64,000 nt of DNA, taken from assembly GCA_036346205.1 (NCBI GenBank), contig JARFJB010000931.1, forward strand, positions 248,001-312,000, read 5' to 3'. The notes below the pieces were generated by a model. That model did not search any database. It worked only from the letters and a program-made list of their open reading frames with translations, and was not told the DNA's origin. Of the stretch, positions 1-9,429 are shown piece after piece. Made by a program: the position numbers and the translations under genes. Position 1 is the stretch's first letter, and every line of letters starts with the position of its first letter. This DNA comes from Vesta saturnalis. Its lineage: Eukaryota; Arthropoda; Insecta; Coleoptera; Lampyridae.

Positions 1-602
1 TCTTGTATTTCAAGGCCGTCTTAATATTGAAAAATTAGATGTAATATTAAAAATAAAAAGGAATCAAAACAACTCAAAAACTGTTAAGAGTGAGGTATAG
101 GAAATCCTAATATAATTTGAAAGGTTATTCAATTCTACAACAAATTTTTTTTATTAAATACACGGTGAGCTATTTAAAATAAGGCAGTTATTTGCAATAT
201 TAGGTACCTGCAGTTGACATTTAATTTTTAAGTGCCCTGTATATTTTCTTAACAAAAATTTTATGCTGTGTTACTCAACAATCCTTTTCCAGAGTACTGA
301 CAGAGGCTACTCTGTTTCAATAATAATAATCGTAACAAAAATAAATTTTGAATTCAAGCCTGTACTTTCAAAAATCATTAAATATCTTTGAAACGGTAGG
401 TTTTAGGTATAGGGAATTCTATTGCAACATGCCTTTATTTTATTCATAGATTCCAAAAAACATATAATATACATGGTGTTCCATTAAAAAATATATAACT
501 TTGATATGGATCTTTTTTGTGAACACCCTGTATATGCTTTAAGGAAAAAGAATTAAAAGATTCCAATAGGCGTATATTCCGTGGCGTATACGGTACGCCA
601 TC
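1..602. other. AT-rich DNA with transposon-end-like words, no gene
   Basis: No coding region is visible. The word CCCTGTATAT occurs near 235 and 526, and a short inverted pair (GGTGTTC near 475, GAACACC near 521) flanks about 45 bp of AT-rich DNA. Mariner-type elements elsewhere in this window end in CAGGGTG or CACCCTG next to TA, so this is probably transposon-end debris. That is inference; no complete element can be bounded. Confidence 0.35.

Positions 603-675
<73 letters not shown>
603..675. repeat. (TA)n microsatellite
   Basis: About 70 bp of uninterrupted alternating T and A. It creates a meaningless Ile-Tyr reading frame on the minus strand. It lies about 100 bp before the satellite array. 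Confidence 0.95.
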
Positions 676-679
<4 letters not shown>

Positions 680-771
680 CGAGAAAATATCCGGGACATG
701 AGCAGTTTGTAAACGCTTCCTGGATTCAATTAGGGAAAAACTACGGTATCTCAACAATCAAATCTCAAACA

Positions 772-1945
772 AACAAAGCATGGTATCAGGATGATCCCTA
801 CTGTTAATTCGGTACTATTTTGTAACCTAAAATTAAATTTCTTGCTGGCACTTTTCATAAAATTTTTGGGCGAAAACGTTATAAAAATCACGAAAACCTT
901 GTAACAAAATATAGTATCATAATTTTGGAATAATTTAGTACTACTTTGTTACCCTGAATTAAAATGAATTGTTCGTATTACTCATAAACGTTTTGGGCCA
1001 AAAAGTCATGGAAATCACGGAAACCTTATAACAAGGCATGGTATCAGGATGATTGATATACCATAAATTGTTGCACTTTGCTGCCTTAAAGTAAAACTTA
1101 TTGCTTGCATACTTCATACATTTGTTGAGCTAAAACGATATGAACATGATGAAAACCTTATTACTAACCATGGTATCAGAATGATATATATTATAATTTG
1201 GTGCTATTTGGTTATCCTAAAATAAAATTTGTTGTTTGTATTTATTATAAAGTTTTTGGGCCAAAGCGTCATGGAAATCACGAAACACTACAACAATAAC
1301 AAAGCGTGATACCACGATTATTGATGTACCATAATTTGATGCTAATTTGGTGCTATTTTTTAACTGTGGAATGGTATTTGATGATCGTATTTTCATCACA
1401 TTATTGGGCTAAAACGTTATGGTAATCACAAAAACCTTATAACAAAGCTTGGTGTCAGGATGATTGGTATACCATAAATTGGTGCTCATTGGTGTACTTT
1501 GCTGCCACAAAATGAAATTTGTTACTTTTATACCTTATTCACTTTTTGAGCTAAAACGATATGAAAATTATGAAAACATTATAACAAACCATGGTATCGG
1601 AATGATATATAATATAATTTGGTGCCATTTGCTTATCCTAAAATAAAACTTGTTGCTCGTATTTCTTATACAATTTTTGGGCCAAAACATCACTGAAATG
1701 TCGAAACGCTTACAGCAAAACATGGTACCACGATGATTGATATACAATATATTGATGCTAATTTGGTGCTATCTTTAACTGTAAAATGATATTTGATGAT
1801 CGCATTTTAATTACATGATTGGGCTAAAACGTTATGGTAATCACGGAAATCTTATAACAAAGCTTGGTATCAGGATGATTGATATACCGTAAATTGGTGC
1901 TCATTGGTGCACTTTGCTGCCTTAAAATGAAATTTGTTTTTTACA
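772..1945 (+). repeat. Satellite-like tandem array, ~130 bp monomers in trimeric higher-order repeats
   Basis: Nine diverged monomers can be anchored on a shared AACAAAGCATGGTATCAGG-like box at about 777, 901, 1030, 1163, 1296, 1440, 1582, 1713 and 1854 (spacing 124-144 bp). Each continues with a TTTGGTGCTA-like word, a TGAAATTTGTTGCTCGTA-like word and TTTTTGGGCTAAAACG. Monomers three apart resemble each other more than neighbours do: 1440 and 1854 share AAGCTTGGT and GGTGCTCATTGGTG, 1163 and 1582 share AACCATGGTATC and GAATGATATAT, 1296 and 1713 share TACCACGAT and TTTAACTG. The higher-order period is therefore about 410-420 bp. An inverted block of the same monomers is at 3225-3745. Confidence 0.85.
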
Positions 1946-2066
1946 AACGTTTGCTTTTCTGGTTTAAAACAGTTTATTACTACACACAAAAACCAGGTTT
2001 GCATTTGTAGAATAGTATACATCGTAACGAATTTAATCAAAATCGGGATCACTGTAAATGTATGTA

Positions 2067-2683
2067 GGAGGCAGGTTCAATAAATACACGTTCGAACGCT
2101 GTATCACGAATGTTACTTTTTCTATAACCGCATAAAGTTGCATAAGGCGGCCGCCGGTGATGTAGGTATCTACTGTGACAATTGACTCGTGATATTCGTA
2201 GAATGCGCGTGGACCGTTACTTCTTGAATTTAAAGACCCTCATGCTAACATCAATGCTGTAGGATACAGTGAAACTTTGACTCGTTTGCGTACAGCCATA
2301 AAGAACAAACGTCCTGGAATGCTTACGGAAGGTGTGATCCTCCTTCACGATAACGCCTGTCCGCATATCGCTAACATAACCACATCACAGATAGCGCGGA
2401 TGACTTGGGAGGTACTACAGCACCCCCCTTACAGCCCGGATCTGTCACCCTGTGGCTTCCATGTCTTTGAACCATTGAAGAAGGCACTCAAGGGACAGCG
2501 ATTCCAGTAGGATGGTGAAGTTTAGCAGGTAGTTTTGACATGGTTCCGTCAACAGTCAGAGGAATGGTACGACACCGGTATACAGCGTCTTGTGAAGCAG
2601 TGTAGTAATGGCAATTTTGTTTAGTTTAAATAAACCGCTTATATGTACCACCGCTCGAACGCGTATTTATCGAACCTGCCTCG
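2067..2683 (+). mobile_element. Decayed mariner element with ~31 bp TIRs and TA target site
   Basis: The terminal inverted repeats start GAGGCAGGTTC at 2068 and end GAACCTGCCTC at 2682, matching over about 31 bp with four or five mismatches, and each side is flanked by TA (2065-2066 and 2684-2685). At about 617 bp it is roughly half the length of a full mariner. The remaining coding part is the C-terminal half of a transposase, so the N-terminal half was lost by internal deletion. It lies between a direct and an inverted block of satellite monomers. Confidence 0.85.
2208..2623 (+). pseudogene. Mariner transposase, C-terminal fragment
   Basis: The frame starts upstream of any ATG with a GPLLLEFKDPHANINA-like stretch and continues to LLHDNACPH, which holds the second catalytic Asp of the mariner DDE/D core. 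HPPYSPDLSPCGFHVF follows; in active mariners the residue here is the third catalytic Asp (CDF), so a Gly substitution has destroyed the active site. The frame stops near 2508, then continues with another in-frame stop through WYDTGIQRLVKQ, the usual C-terminal region. The N-terminal helix-turn-helix half and first catalytic Asp are absent. The family is clear from the motifs; the subfamily is not. Confidence 0.85.
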
Positions 2684-2689
2684 TATTAA

Positions 2690-3215
2690 ACACTACAGGA
2701 CAAATAGGGGTCTCAGTGTTTACAGACAACATTTTCTAAAGAAATTGCTCAACATAAGTACGAGCCGTTTTAAATAAGGTATTGTATTATTATAGACACG
2801 TAGTGAATGCAAATACAGCAGAGAAAACACATTGACGTTACAATCATCAGTTCAGTTGAATGATATCTTTACAAAGAGTTGTTTTGAAATAAATAAATAA
2901 CATTATAACAAATAAAACTTGTTGGTTCATTTATACACTACAAAACAAAATATTTCTAGAAATATACATATACGTTGGTACTCTGTACATTTTTGCCCTT
3001 TCTTTTGTGTACAAACAATAATGTTCCAATGAGTTATTACTGCACAATTTTATTAACAGTACTAAAGTTGCAGATTAACATCAAATTTTTATGTTATCAT
3101 CGCTATGGATAAAATGTGTCTGTACGTTAATACCGTTTAAATCTGAAAGTGCGAAAAATGTACATTTTGGACTAATATCAATACAGGCATCACCCCGATA
3201 TACCACATATGGTTG
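2690..3215. other. No recognised feature
   Basis: AT-rich DNA between the mariner remnant and the inverted satellite block. No long reading frame, motif or repeat was recognised. Confidence 0.5.
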
Positions 3216-3224
3216 TGATATCCG

Positions 3225-3745
3225 TATCATTTAACCCCAAAAATGTTTCGTAAAGTGCCAGCAAAAAATTTCATTTCGAAGTTAGACACTAACACCAAAT
3301 TACCTTATACCAATTATCTCGAAACCAAGCTCGTTATAAGATTTTCGTGGTTTCCATAAGTTTTAGTCCAAAAATTTTATACAAATTACAAGCAAAGAAT
3401 TCCATTTTCAGGTAACAAGGTAGCACCAAATTATGGTATATCAATGATCCTAATACCATACGTAATTAATATGATTACCTGACTTAATAGCGTTTCAGCC
3501 CAACGATTTTATGAAAATACGAGCAAAACAATTTGTTTCAGGGCAACAAACTAGCACCAAATTACCACCAAATTATGGTATACCAAGTATCCCGATACCA
3601 TGGTTTGCTATAAGGTTTTCGTGCTTTTCATGACGTTTTAGTCCAAAAATGTTATGAGAAATACGAGGAAAAAATTTCGTTTCAGGGTAACAAAGTAGCA
3701 CCAAATTAGCACCATTGGTACTATGTCTTTTGTAGCGCAAAGTTT
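3225..3745 (-). repeat. Inverted block of the satellite monomers
   Basis: Reverse-complement copies of the 772-1945 monomer are visible: the antisense words ATACCATGG, AGCACCAAATTA, CAGGGTAACAAAGTAGC and CGTTTTAGTCCAAAAATG recur at roughly 110-150 bp spacing. About four monomers are present and they are more diverged than the direct array. The block ends where the dyad-rich repeat begins. Confidence 0.75.
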
Positions 3746-3990
3746 CGGAAGCGGACACTGTTGCTCTGCCTGATAACGAAAGTAGATTCGGCTTTCGAAA
3801 CTTCGCGCTATAAAAGCAAAAACTGTAGAAATAGGCCGAACAACTAAACTACCGCACACTTATAATACAGAATTGGCAACTCGGTACGGCCTCTAAGCCA
3901 AACACCCTGATGATGGAAGCAGAGGGCGCTTCCCACACGTCGCGCTACAAAAGCAAAAACTGTGAAAAGTCCCCAGTTACAACGAAACAA
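3727..3990. repeat. Dyad-rich dispersed repeat with GCGCGAAGTTTCGGAAGC core, three partial copies
   Basis: Three copies of a composite motif are packed head-to-head. One is forward near 3730 (TAGCGCAAAGTTTCGGAAGC) and two are reversed near 3795 (TTTCGAAACTTCGCGCTA) and 3905 (GATGATGGAAGCAGAG then CGCGCTACAAAAGCAAAAAC). Each carries the run GCAAAAACTGT followed by sequence like GAAATAGGCC. The same motif recurs at 45671-45772 as a nested palindrome. No protein is encoded. The family was not recognised; it could be the structured end of a non-autonomous transposon. Confidence 0.7.
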
Positions 3991-3999
3991 TACAGAAAA

Positions 4000-4885
4000 A
4001 ATTGCGTGTTTTTTGTCTACATTATGAAAAAAAAATGGATATTTTTTACCGCGTTTAAAAGTTGATTAAAAACCCAAGTGGTTTTTATAACATTCCACTT
4101 TATGAAACTGAACACTTTGTTTGACGCTGGTATAGGGTGCTCACATTTCTTCTTACTTTTAATGTGCACAATTTCAAGCTAGTTAGAATACGCATCTAAA
4201 GAACACAAGAAACTTTATCAGCATAAGTAAAAATCATGACACATGTCCAAGGCATTTCAGGTAGCATTTTGTTATTTAGGGTTTTTTAAAGCAATATTTT
4301 CACAAATTTTACAACTTTTGATGTAATTCTCCATATCTGTCAAAACTCCTAGCCAATAAAAATATCTTCTCGCTAGGAGCTTTGTTTTTTGATCCAATTA
4401 TGTCATCAAAGTATATACCAACCTCTAGTTAATCACCGAAAATTTCAACAACTTTTTTGACACGCCTCTGGAGCTCAACTTAGTCCAAGTGCTAACATTT
4501 TCAATCGTATTTACCAAATCCAGTTCTACTTAACAATTCTCGTTTTTCATATCCAGGACTGTAAACACGTTTATTTCATATTTTAGCAAAACAGTCTACT
4601 GCAGGCATTAAATAATGTTTACGCTTATTGGATCTAAGCATAATCGTAAGTCTCCATTTTTAATTATAGCAGTGCGTTTATTTACTTTTCCTATAATTCC
4701 CATATTCACAATATGACAGTTTGTCTCTATGTGATTTTAATAAAATTTGAAGACCGTGCCTGTTTACATTAATTTTTGGAGGATGAAGGAACATTTTCAT
4801 CAAAAATTAGATAATGTTATTTTGAGATTTTACCTAGACCTGTTACACGATCAAATCGGACGAGGCATCGTAAAGGCTTACCACG
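4000..4885. other. No recognised feature
   Basis: AT-rich sequence without recognisable repeats. A 70-codon open frame at 4747-4959 has no recognisable motif and runs into the dispersed repeat that follows, so I do not call it a gene. Confidence 0.45.
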
Positions 4886-4889
4886 CTAA

Positions 4890-5800
4890 GCGTGTTGCTG
4901 CAATAACTGCAGTGGAAATGGGCGGGATAGATATAAGACGTAAAATGTTAGAAAATTAATTTCGAACACCTTACACTTACCATAAAACAACAAATAACAA
5001 CATTCAATCCAGGAAAAATAGTCTAGGCGAGTTGTTAAGTTAATCCTACTCGATCAAGTCATACACAATCCAAGTTCAAACATTCGATTTGCACAACACC
5101 CTTTTACTTTAAAAGAGCACGTTGAATTTCGTCACAGTAAACTAAATGCATGTCAATCAATTTTGAAAATTTTGAAATTGAATTAATATTATTAAAAATA
5201 AAATTATGCAAAACTTAAGAAAATTTTTAAACATACATAATTGCAAACTTATTAATCACACTCTGTAGATTCAAAACATCAAAGTAATGAGACGTTATTT
5301 GGACACTTTCAAATTTACTCCCGTATAAATATGAAACACTGTAGATACCTATCATAAAAATTCTGAAATAAACAAATATCACCCAATTTGGTAAAATAAT
5401 AATTCAGTCTATTTATTTTTCACTAAAAAAACATTAACTAACATTAAATTAACTTAAAAATTGAAAAACGTAAAGATCAGTGCGTCTTTTATGGGATCAC
5501 ATATCTTGTCTAATACGGCTTGCAATTTTTATCATTAAACTGTATTTAAACGTTCGCTAGCATGAATCGCTGTGACTCAAATCTAAAATTTCTACTAATA
5601 AATAAATCACGACTAGGATTGTGTACTCACTGACTCTTAATGAATGCAAATGAATTAAATTAATTAATCGATCTGACTCCAAACAAGCAATTTTCAGTCA
5701 TATATTCAAAATGCCAAAAGTTTTATTATTTTTAAACGGTGTAATCAAAGAAAGAAAACGATGAAAGCTTAGAATATAAGATTGATTCTCTTGAACTGTA
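4890..5800 (+). repeat. Long dispersed repeat, copy 1 (partner at 56420-57340)
   Basis: Direct-orientation similarity to 56420-57340 across about 900 bp. Shared landmarks in the same order include CACCTTACACTTACCAT, GTTAAGTTAATCCTAC, AAAATTCTGAAATAAA, CACCCAATTTGGTAAAATAA, ATCATTAAACTGTATT and GTGTAATC near the end. Many substitutions and small indels separate the copies. No coding capacity or terminal repeats were seen, so the class is unknown. Confidence 0.75.
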
Positions 5801-5968
5801 AGGAAGGTCCATTGCAATTTAAACAAAAGAATAAGTTAACTAATCGGACTGTATTAACCGAATCTTTCAAAAAAAGTTTTATAAAAATTTCCAACCCACA
5901 ATAATTCATTTTATCTGTAAAATGTTTAATTAAATACTCCATCCCTTAAATGGGTTTTTGCAGTACAA

Positions 5969-5971
<3 letters not shown>

Positions 5972-6006
<35 letters not shown>
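5972..6006. repeat. (TA)n microsatellite
   Basis: About 35 bp of alternating T and A, continuing as TACATACATA. Confidence 0.95.
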
Positions 6007-6010
<4 letters not shown>

Positions 6011-6114
6011 CATAATAATTGTAATAATTCTTCGAAATATTCAGATTTTGCATCCATGCTCACTTTACATCACATTAAGATCTAGCTTCCACTTTTTATA
6101 AAGTCCCACATATA

Positions 6115-6405
6115 CATGATGGTTGCTTCCGCAAAATTCAGTAAATTTCGATATCATTTGTCTTTGAGCATACATATATGTTCCTTCTATTCCTTCCATT
6201 TTCTATTTTTCATCCATTTAATCACGTCTTGTATGTTGCACGCATCTCGTGTGGCGTTGCTTGTTTGTCTATCTATTACATTTATATTGAGTATGGATCT
6301 TAATACCTCTCTCTGTTGCTCTTGTTTTCTGGTTTGCACGTTTTGTTTCTGCCCTGGTTTCGGTCGCGTATGTTAGTATTGGCCGCATTATTGTTTTATA
6401 TAGAA
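6115..6405 (-). pseudogene. LINE reverse transcriptase, C-terminal fragment
   Basis: Read on the minus strand from 6405 downwards, the sequence gives LYKTIMRPILTYATETRA followed, with a frameshift, by ETKRANQ and then ILNINVIDRQTSNATRDAC and IKWMKNRKWKE. This is the region just after the catalytic core of LINE reverse transcriptases of the insect endonuclease-reverse-transcriptase type: a YGSETW-like turn, then a basic stretch and a conserved cysteine segment. Frameshifts and a stop break it. The N-terminal half of a LINE on the same strand is at 8011-9420, on the far side of a GC-richer insertion, so the two may be one element split apart, with the central polymerase part missing. Confidence 0.65.
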
Positions 6406-7584
6406 GTAATACTACTGTAAAGAACCAGCGTCCTGTACGTATGTGTTTTAGAATAAATTAGGTGCGGACCATCCTGTATGTAAGATTTCATAAGTTTACG
6501 CGATATTGCACAACGAATAATTTATTCATCACCGCTGACGTGTATTTCTAAGAAACCGTAAGTTTCTGCACGTCAGAACGATTTTAACCAATCACATAAC
6601 GGCCTTCCCCGCACGGTAGCCGCGAAGCCGCCCACAGATGCACCTTTATAAACTCACGACGCGCATAAGAATCGATGAATCTCCGTAGATTCAAGTCAAG
6701 CCGTTCCAGAAACCAGTAGCCGCAGCCGCTCCGTTTGCTTAGTGTAAGCACCGACCTGTTGTTCACCGACGAAGAGTCCTTCGCGATCTGGCGACAACGC
6801 GCACCACGACGCACCGGGCAACCTAAAGTTCAATTCTGTACTGCTATTGATAGACACGTAAGTTGTAAAGTTATACAATCTAACAATTTACACTCAAACA
6901 CTACAGACCGTAAATAATTCCGGGCTGAGCCTCCAGGAGTTATACCAAATACACCTAGAGTAACGCAGGGGTAGCCCCCGCCGTATCTCGCAAAGACTTG
7001 AGGGTGAAGGGTTGTTACAGGGCTGTAAAGACCTACGACCTTTCTCTTAGTATATCCAGTAAAGACAGGCCGTCGCCTACGTCTTCTGGGCATTACTGAA
7101 ATCCCGCTCGAAACTCATACACTACCTACAGACAAACACAATAACCATACACAGTGTCTGTGAATCGCAGAAGAGTACCTCCATAACCTATAGTATAATA
7201 AATTTGTCGTCCACCGAACCATCGTAAATACCTGGTGCACGAACGTTGTAAATAAATTAGAGAGTACGTAGATTTTTCTATCTTTACGTAAACCGATTAG
7301 AGTAGTTTTAATATTAAGTAGTTTTGATCCCTTGATTAATTATAAATAATTAAACTTAGTATAGAGATCAGTAATTAATTTAGTTAGATAAATAATCTAA
7401 TTACCTACATTAAACCGGTTATAATTAGAGAAAGACCGGCCCGAGATCTCGCGTTTGCCTACGCGCCTTTCGCGTGTATTATTTCCCGAGAGGAGGACAT
7501 CCTTGCTTCAGCGCTCCAGAGTTACTAAAGTCTAAGTACGATATCGATTTTCTCAATCCCCACACCGACTCGAGTTCATTGCGC

Positions 7585-7602
7585 TGGCGCCCCGACCAAC
7601 AA
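7585..7602 (+). other. Possible tRNA primer-binding site
   Basis: TGGCGCCCCGACC follows GTTCATTGCGC, the position expected just downstream of an LTR. The TGGCGCC start is typical of retroelement primer-binding sites. Matching it to the 3' end of a particular tRNA was not possible by eye. Confidence 0.35.
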
Positions 7603-8007
7603 CGGTATCGAGGGTAACGCTCTCGCTACTGTACATGCAGGACCGTAATCTAAATTTGACCTCTTAGGTAAGGAATAGATTAAAAAGACTATCTTTGTTC
7701 ACAGAAGCGACTTCGCACACAGTGACGGGGGCCGCCAACCAGGAGAACCAGCCGCCAGGCCCGGACAAAGAAGTTCCCCCTTACATTTTGTTAATTACCT
7801 TTTTATTTTATTTATTGTTGATATTTCTTTAATATACATTTTAAAAATGCTTTACGGTTTTTATTTAAGGTTACAGTGTTAAGCCCATCCAGTACTTACA
7901 ACGAACCACACCCCGTTTATAAAATAAACCCGATTGAGCAAAGCCGAGGCAAAGTAAAACCTCGTTGGGTTACCAAACCAGAAGGGCGCAATATAAATAT
8001 AGCACCC

Positions 8008-8020
8008 AAAAGTAGGGGAG
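8008..8020 (+). other. Possible polypurine tract
   Basis: The 13-base run AAAAGTAGGGGAG is purine-only apart from one T and lies at the junction with LINE sequence, where a 3' LTR should begin. No LTR follows. Confidence 0.3.
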
Positions 8021-9420
8021 CATTATACTACTTTTCCATTCATTCGGTACCTTTGCGTCTTTTATTATTTTATTGAAGAGCATGTGTATTTGGTCTGAAA
8101 GCATATATCCGCCATATTTTATTACCTCATTAGTGATTAAGTCAGATACTGCATTTTTTCTATTCTTAAGTTTTCGTTTGTTATCTTGAATGTTCTCTAA
8201 TGGTGTTTGGACATCTGCATAATTTAAATTTATGTTCGGTTTATTTGCATTATGTGGGGCTATATTCTGGATTTGATTAAATTGTTTTCTAAAAGGATCT
8301 GTCGTCTTTTTTGATGATATAATTGATTTTACCATATTCAATGAAGGTTTTCCTTTGTTTATGTAGGATTTTCCAAATTCGCTTTTGGGCACGGTATAAG
8401 TCGTATTCCATATCTTTTATGTACCTTCCCCAATATACTTATTTTTGTTTTCTTATTTCTTGATTTATTCTGTTCCTTATTTCTTTACATGTTTGATACT
8501 CTTCGTCCGATTGTGTACTCTTATAATTTAGCTTTTTTGTTGGAGCCAGTGGATTTATTTTCTCAGTGAACCAGGGAGTCTTTATCGGTTTTGCTTCTTC
8601 TTTAACCATCCTTATTCCAAACGCCTCATGGACTGCTTCTCGCACATTTGACGCATTTGAGGTCCACATTTCGTCTACCGTCTGATTCCTATTAGATGGG
8701 TAATTGCATATCTTTTGCTGTAGTCTAGTTTAGTATAAGTATCGTGTGGATCTTCTAATTTTTCTGTGTTAATTTTTTCTATAGCAGTTTATTTTCCACA
8801 GAACTAGTCCGTGATTTGTACCAATGCTGACGGAGGTCATTGTTCTTACATCTAATATATTTGTGTTTGGGAGATCTTGTTATTGGTTATTATAAAATCT
8901 ATGATTGATTTTCGACCTCTACTGTCAGTCCATGTATATTTATGCTCCACTTTATGATCAAAGAAAGTGTTAGCAATTCATTCTGAATACAGAACGCCGC
9001 TTTCATTTACATCCGCATCATTCAACCTTGCTTAATACCCGATATTACTGTTAAAATCGCCCATTATAATTACTAGGTTTCTTGCTGGTCTTATATAATA
9101 GATCTTTGCCATAATTATTCTTTCATTCTCTTAGTGTGTGCCAATAATGTTATTCATGACCCTTCTACTGATTAATATCCCTACCCCAGCATTTGCCCTT
9201 TCTGATTTTTCTGCTCCGCTGTATAATAATACATAGTTTACTGCCATGGTGGATCCATTCCGTTTTTCATGTACTTAACTCAGCGTGCAAATGTCAATTT
9301 GGTGCTTTTCCATTCAATTATGCTTTCCTGGTTTCTGTTATTCCATGACTCTGTTCCAGGTTGATATCCGTAGATGCTTAGTCCTTTTTCTCGCGTGGGT
9401 TGTCATCATTATGTCCGTCC
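8011..9420 (-). pseudogene. LINE ORF2 fragment: APE endonuclease and start of reverse transcriptase
   Basis: Read right to left. The endonuclease begins around 9370 (GLSIYGYQPGTESWNN, then DICTLS and VHEKRNG). It continues through MAVNYVLLYSGAEKSERA and AGVGILISRR to VIIMGDFNSN near 9060, the metal-binding core of APE-type LINE endonucleases, then ARLNDADVNES and YTWTDSRGRKSIIDFII, the conserved C-terminal endonuclease motif. The linker follows at 8669-8439 (KTPWFTEKINP). The frame from 8392 holds ENIQDNKRKLKNRKNAVSDL, then LFNKIIKDAKVPNEWKSS and IMLPYF, which is the pre-catalytic part of the reverse transcriptase. It ends abruptly at about 8011, where KKGD is expected. Several stops and frameshifts are present. 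The protein would nick DNA and prime reverse transcription; this copy is dead. Confidence 0.8.
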
Positions 9421-9429
9421 GCATCCGAG

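Larger units (their letters stand above)
6416..8020 (+). mobile_element. Probable LTR-retrotransposon fossil (5' LTR, PBS, deleted interior, PPT)
   Basis: A compositionally distinct, GC-richer block interrupts the minus-strand LINE. It starts with TGTAAAGAACC after ACTAC at 6411-6415, which would be the head of an LTR of about 1.16 kb. Near 7585 a TGGCGCCCCGACC box resembles a retroelement primer-binding site. A short open stretch near 7700-7797 (GAANQENQPPGPDKE) could be a gag start. A separate frame at about 7876-8020 (INPIEQSRGKVKPRW, then INIAPKSRGA) could be the end of a polyprotein, and AAAAGTAGGGGAG at 8008-8020 resembles a polypurine tract. Most of the interior and the 3' LTR are missing. 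The class is inferred from layout only; no protease, polymerase or integrase motif is present. Confidence 0.45.

Noticed and set aside
539..757. 72-codon frame with an Ile-Tyr run
   Set aside because: Translation of the (TA)n tract.
772..3745. CRISPR-like array
   Set aside because: Spacing is satellite-like, monomers are fully alignable with no unique spacers, and the genome is eukaryotic.
4747..4959. 70-codon plus-strand frame
   Set aside because: No motif and it ends inside a non-coding dispersed repeat.
6584..7093. Frames of 60-87 codons on both strands
   Set aside because: They overlap in the GC-richer LTR-like block, where stops are rarer; none has a motif.
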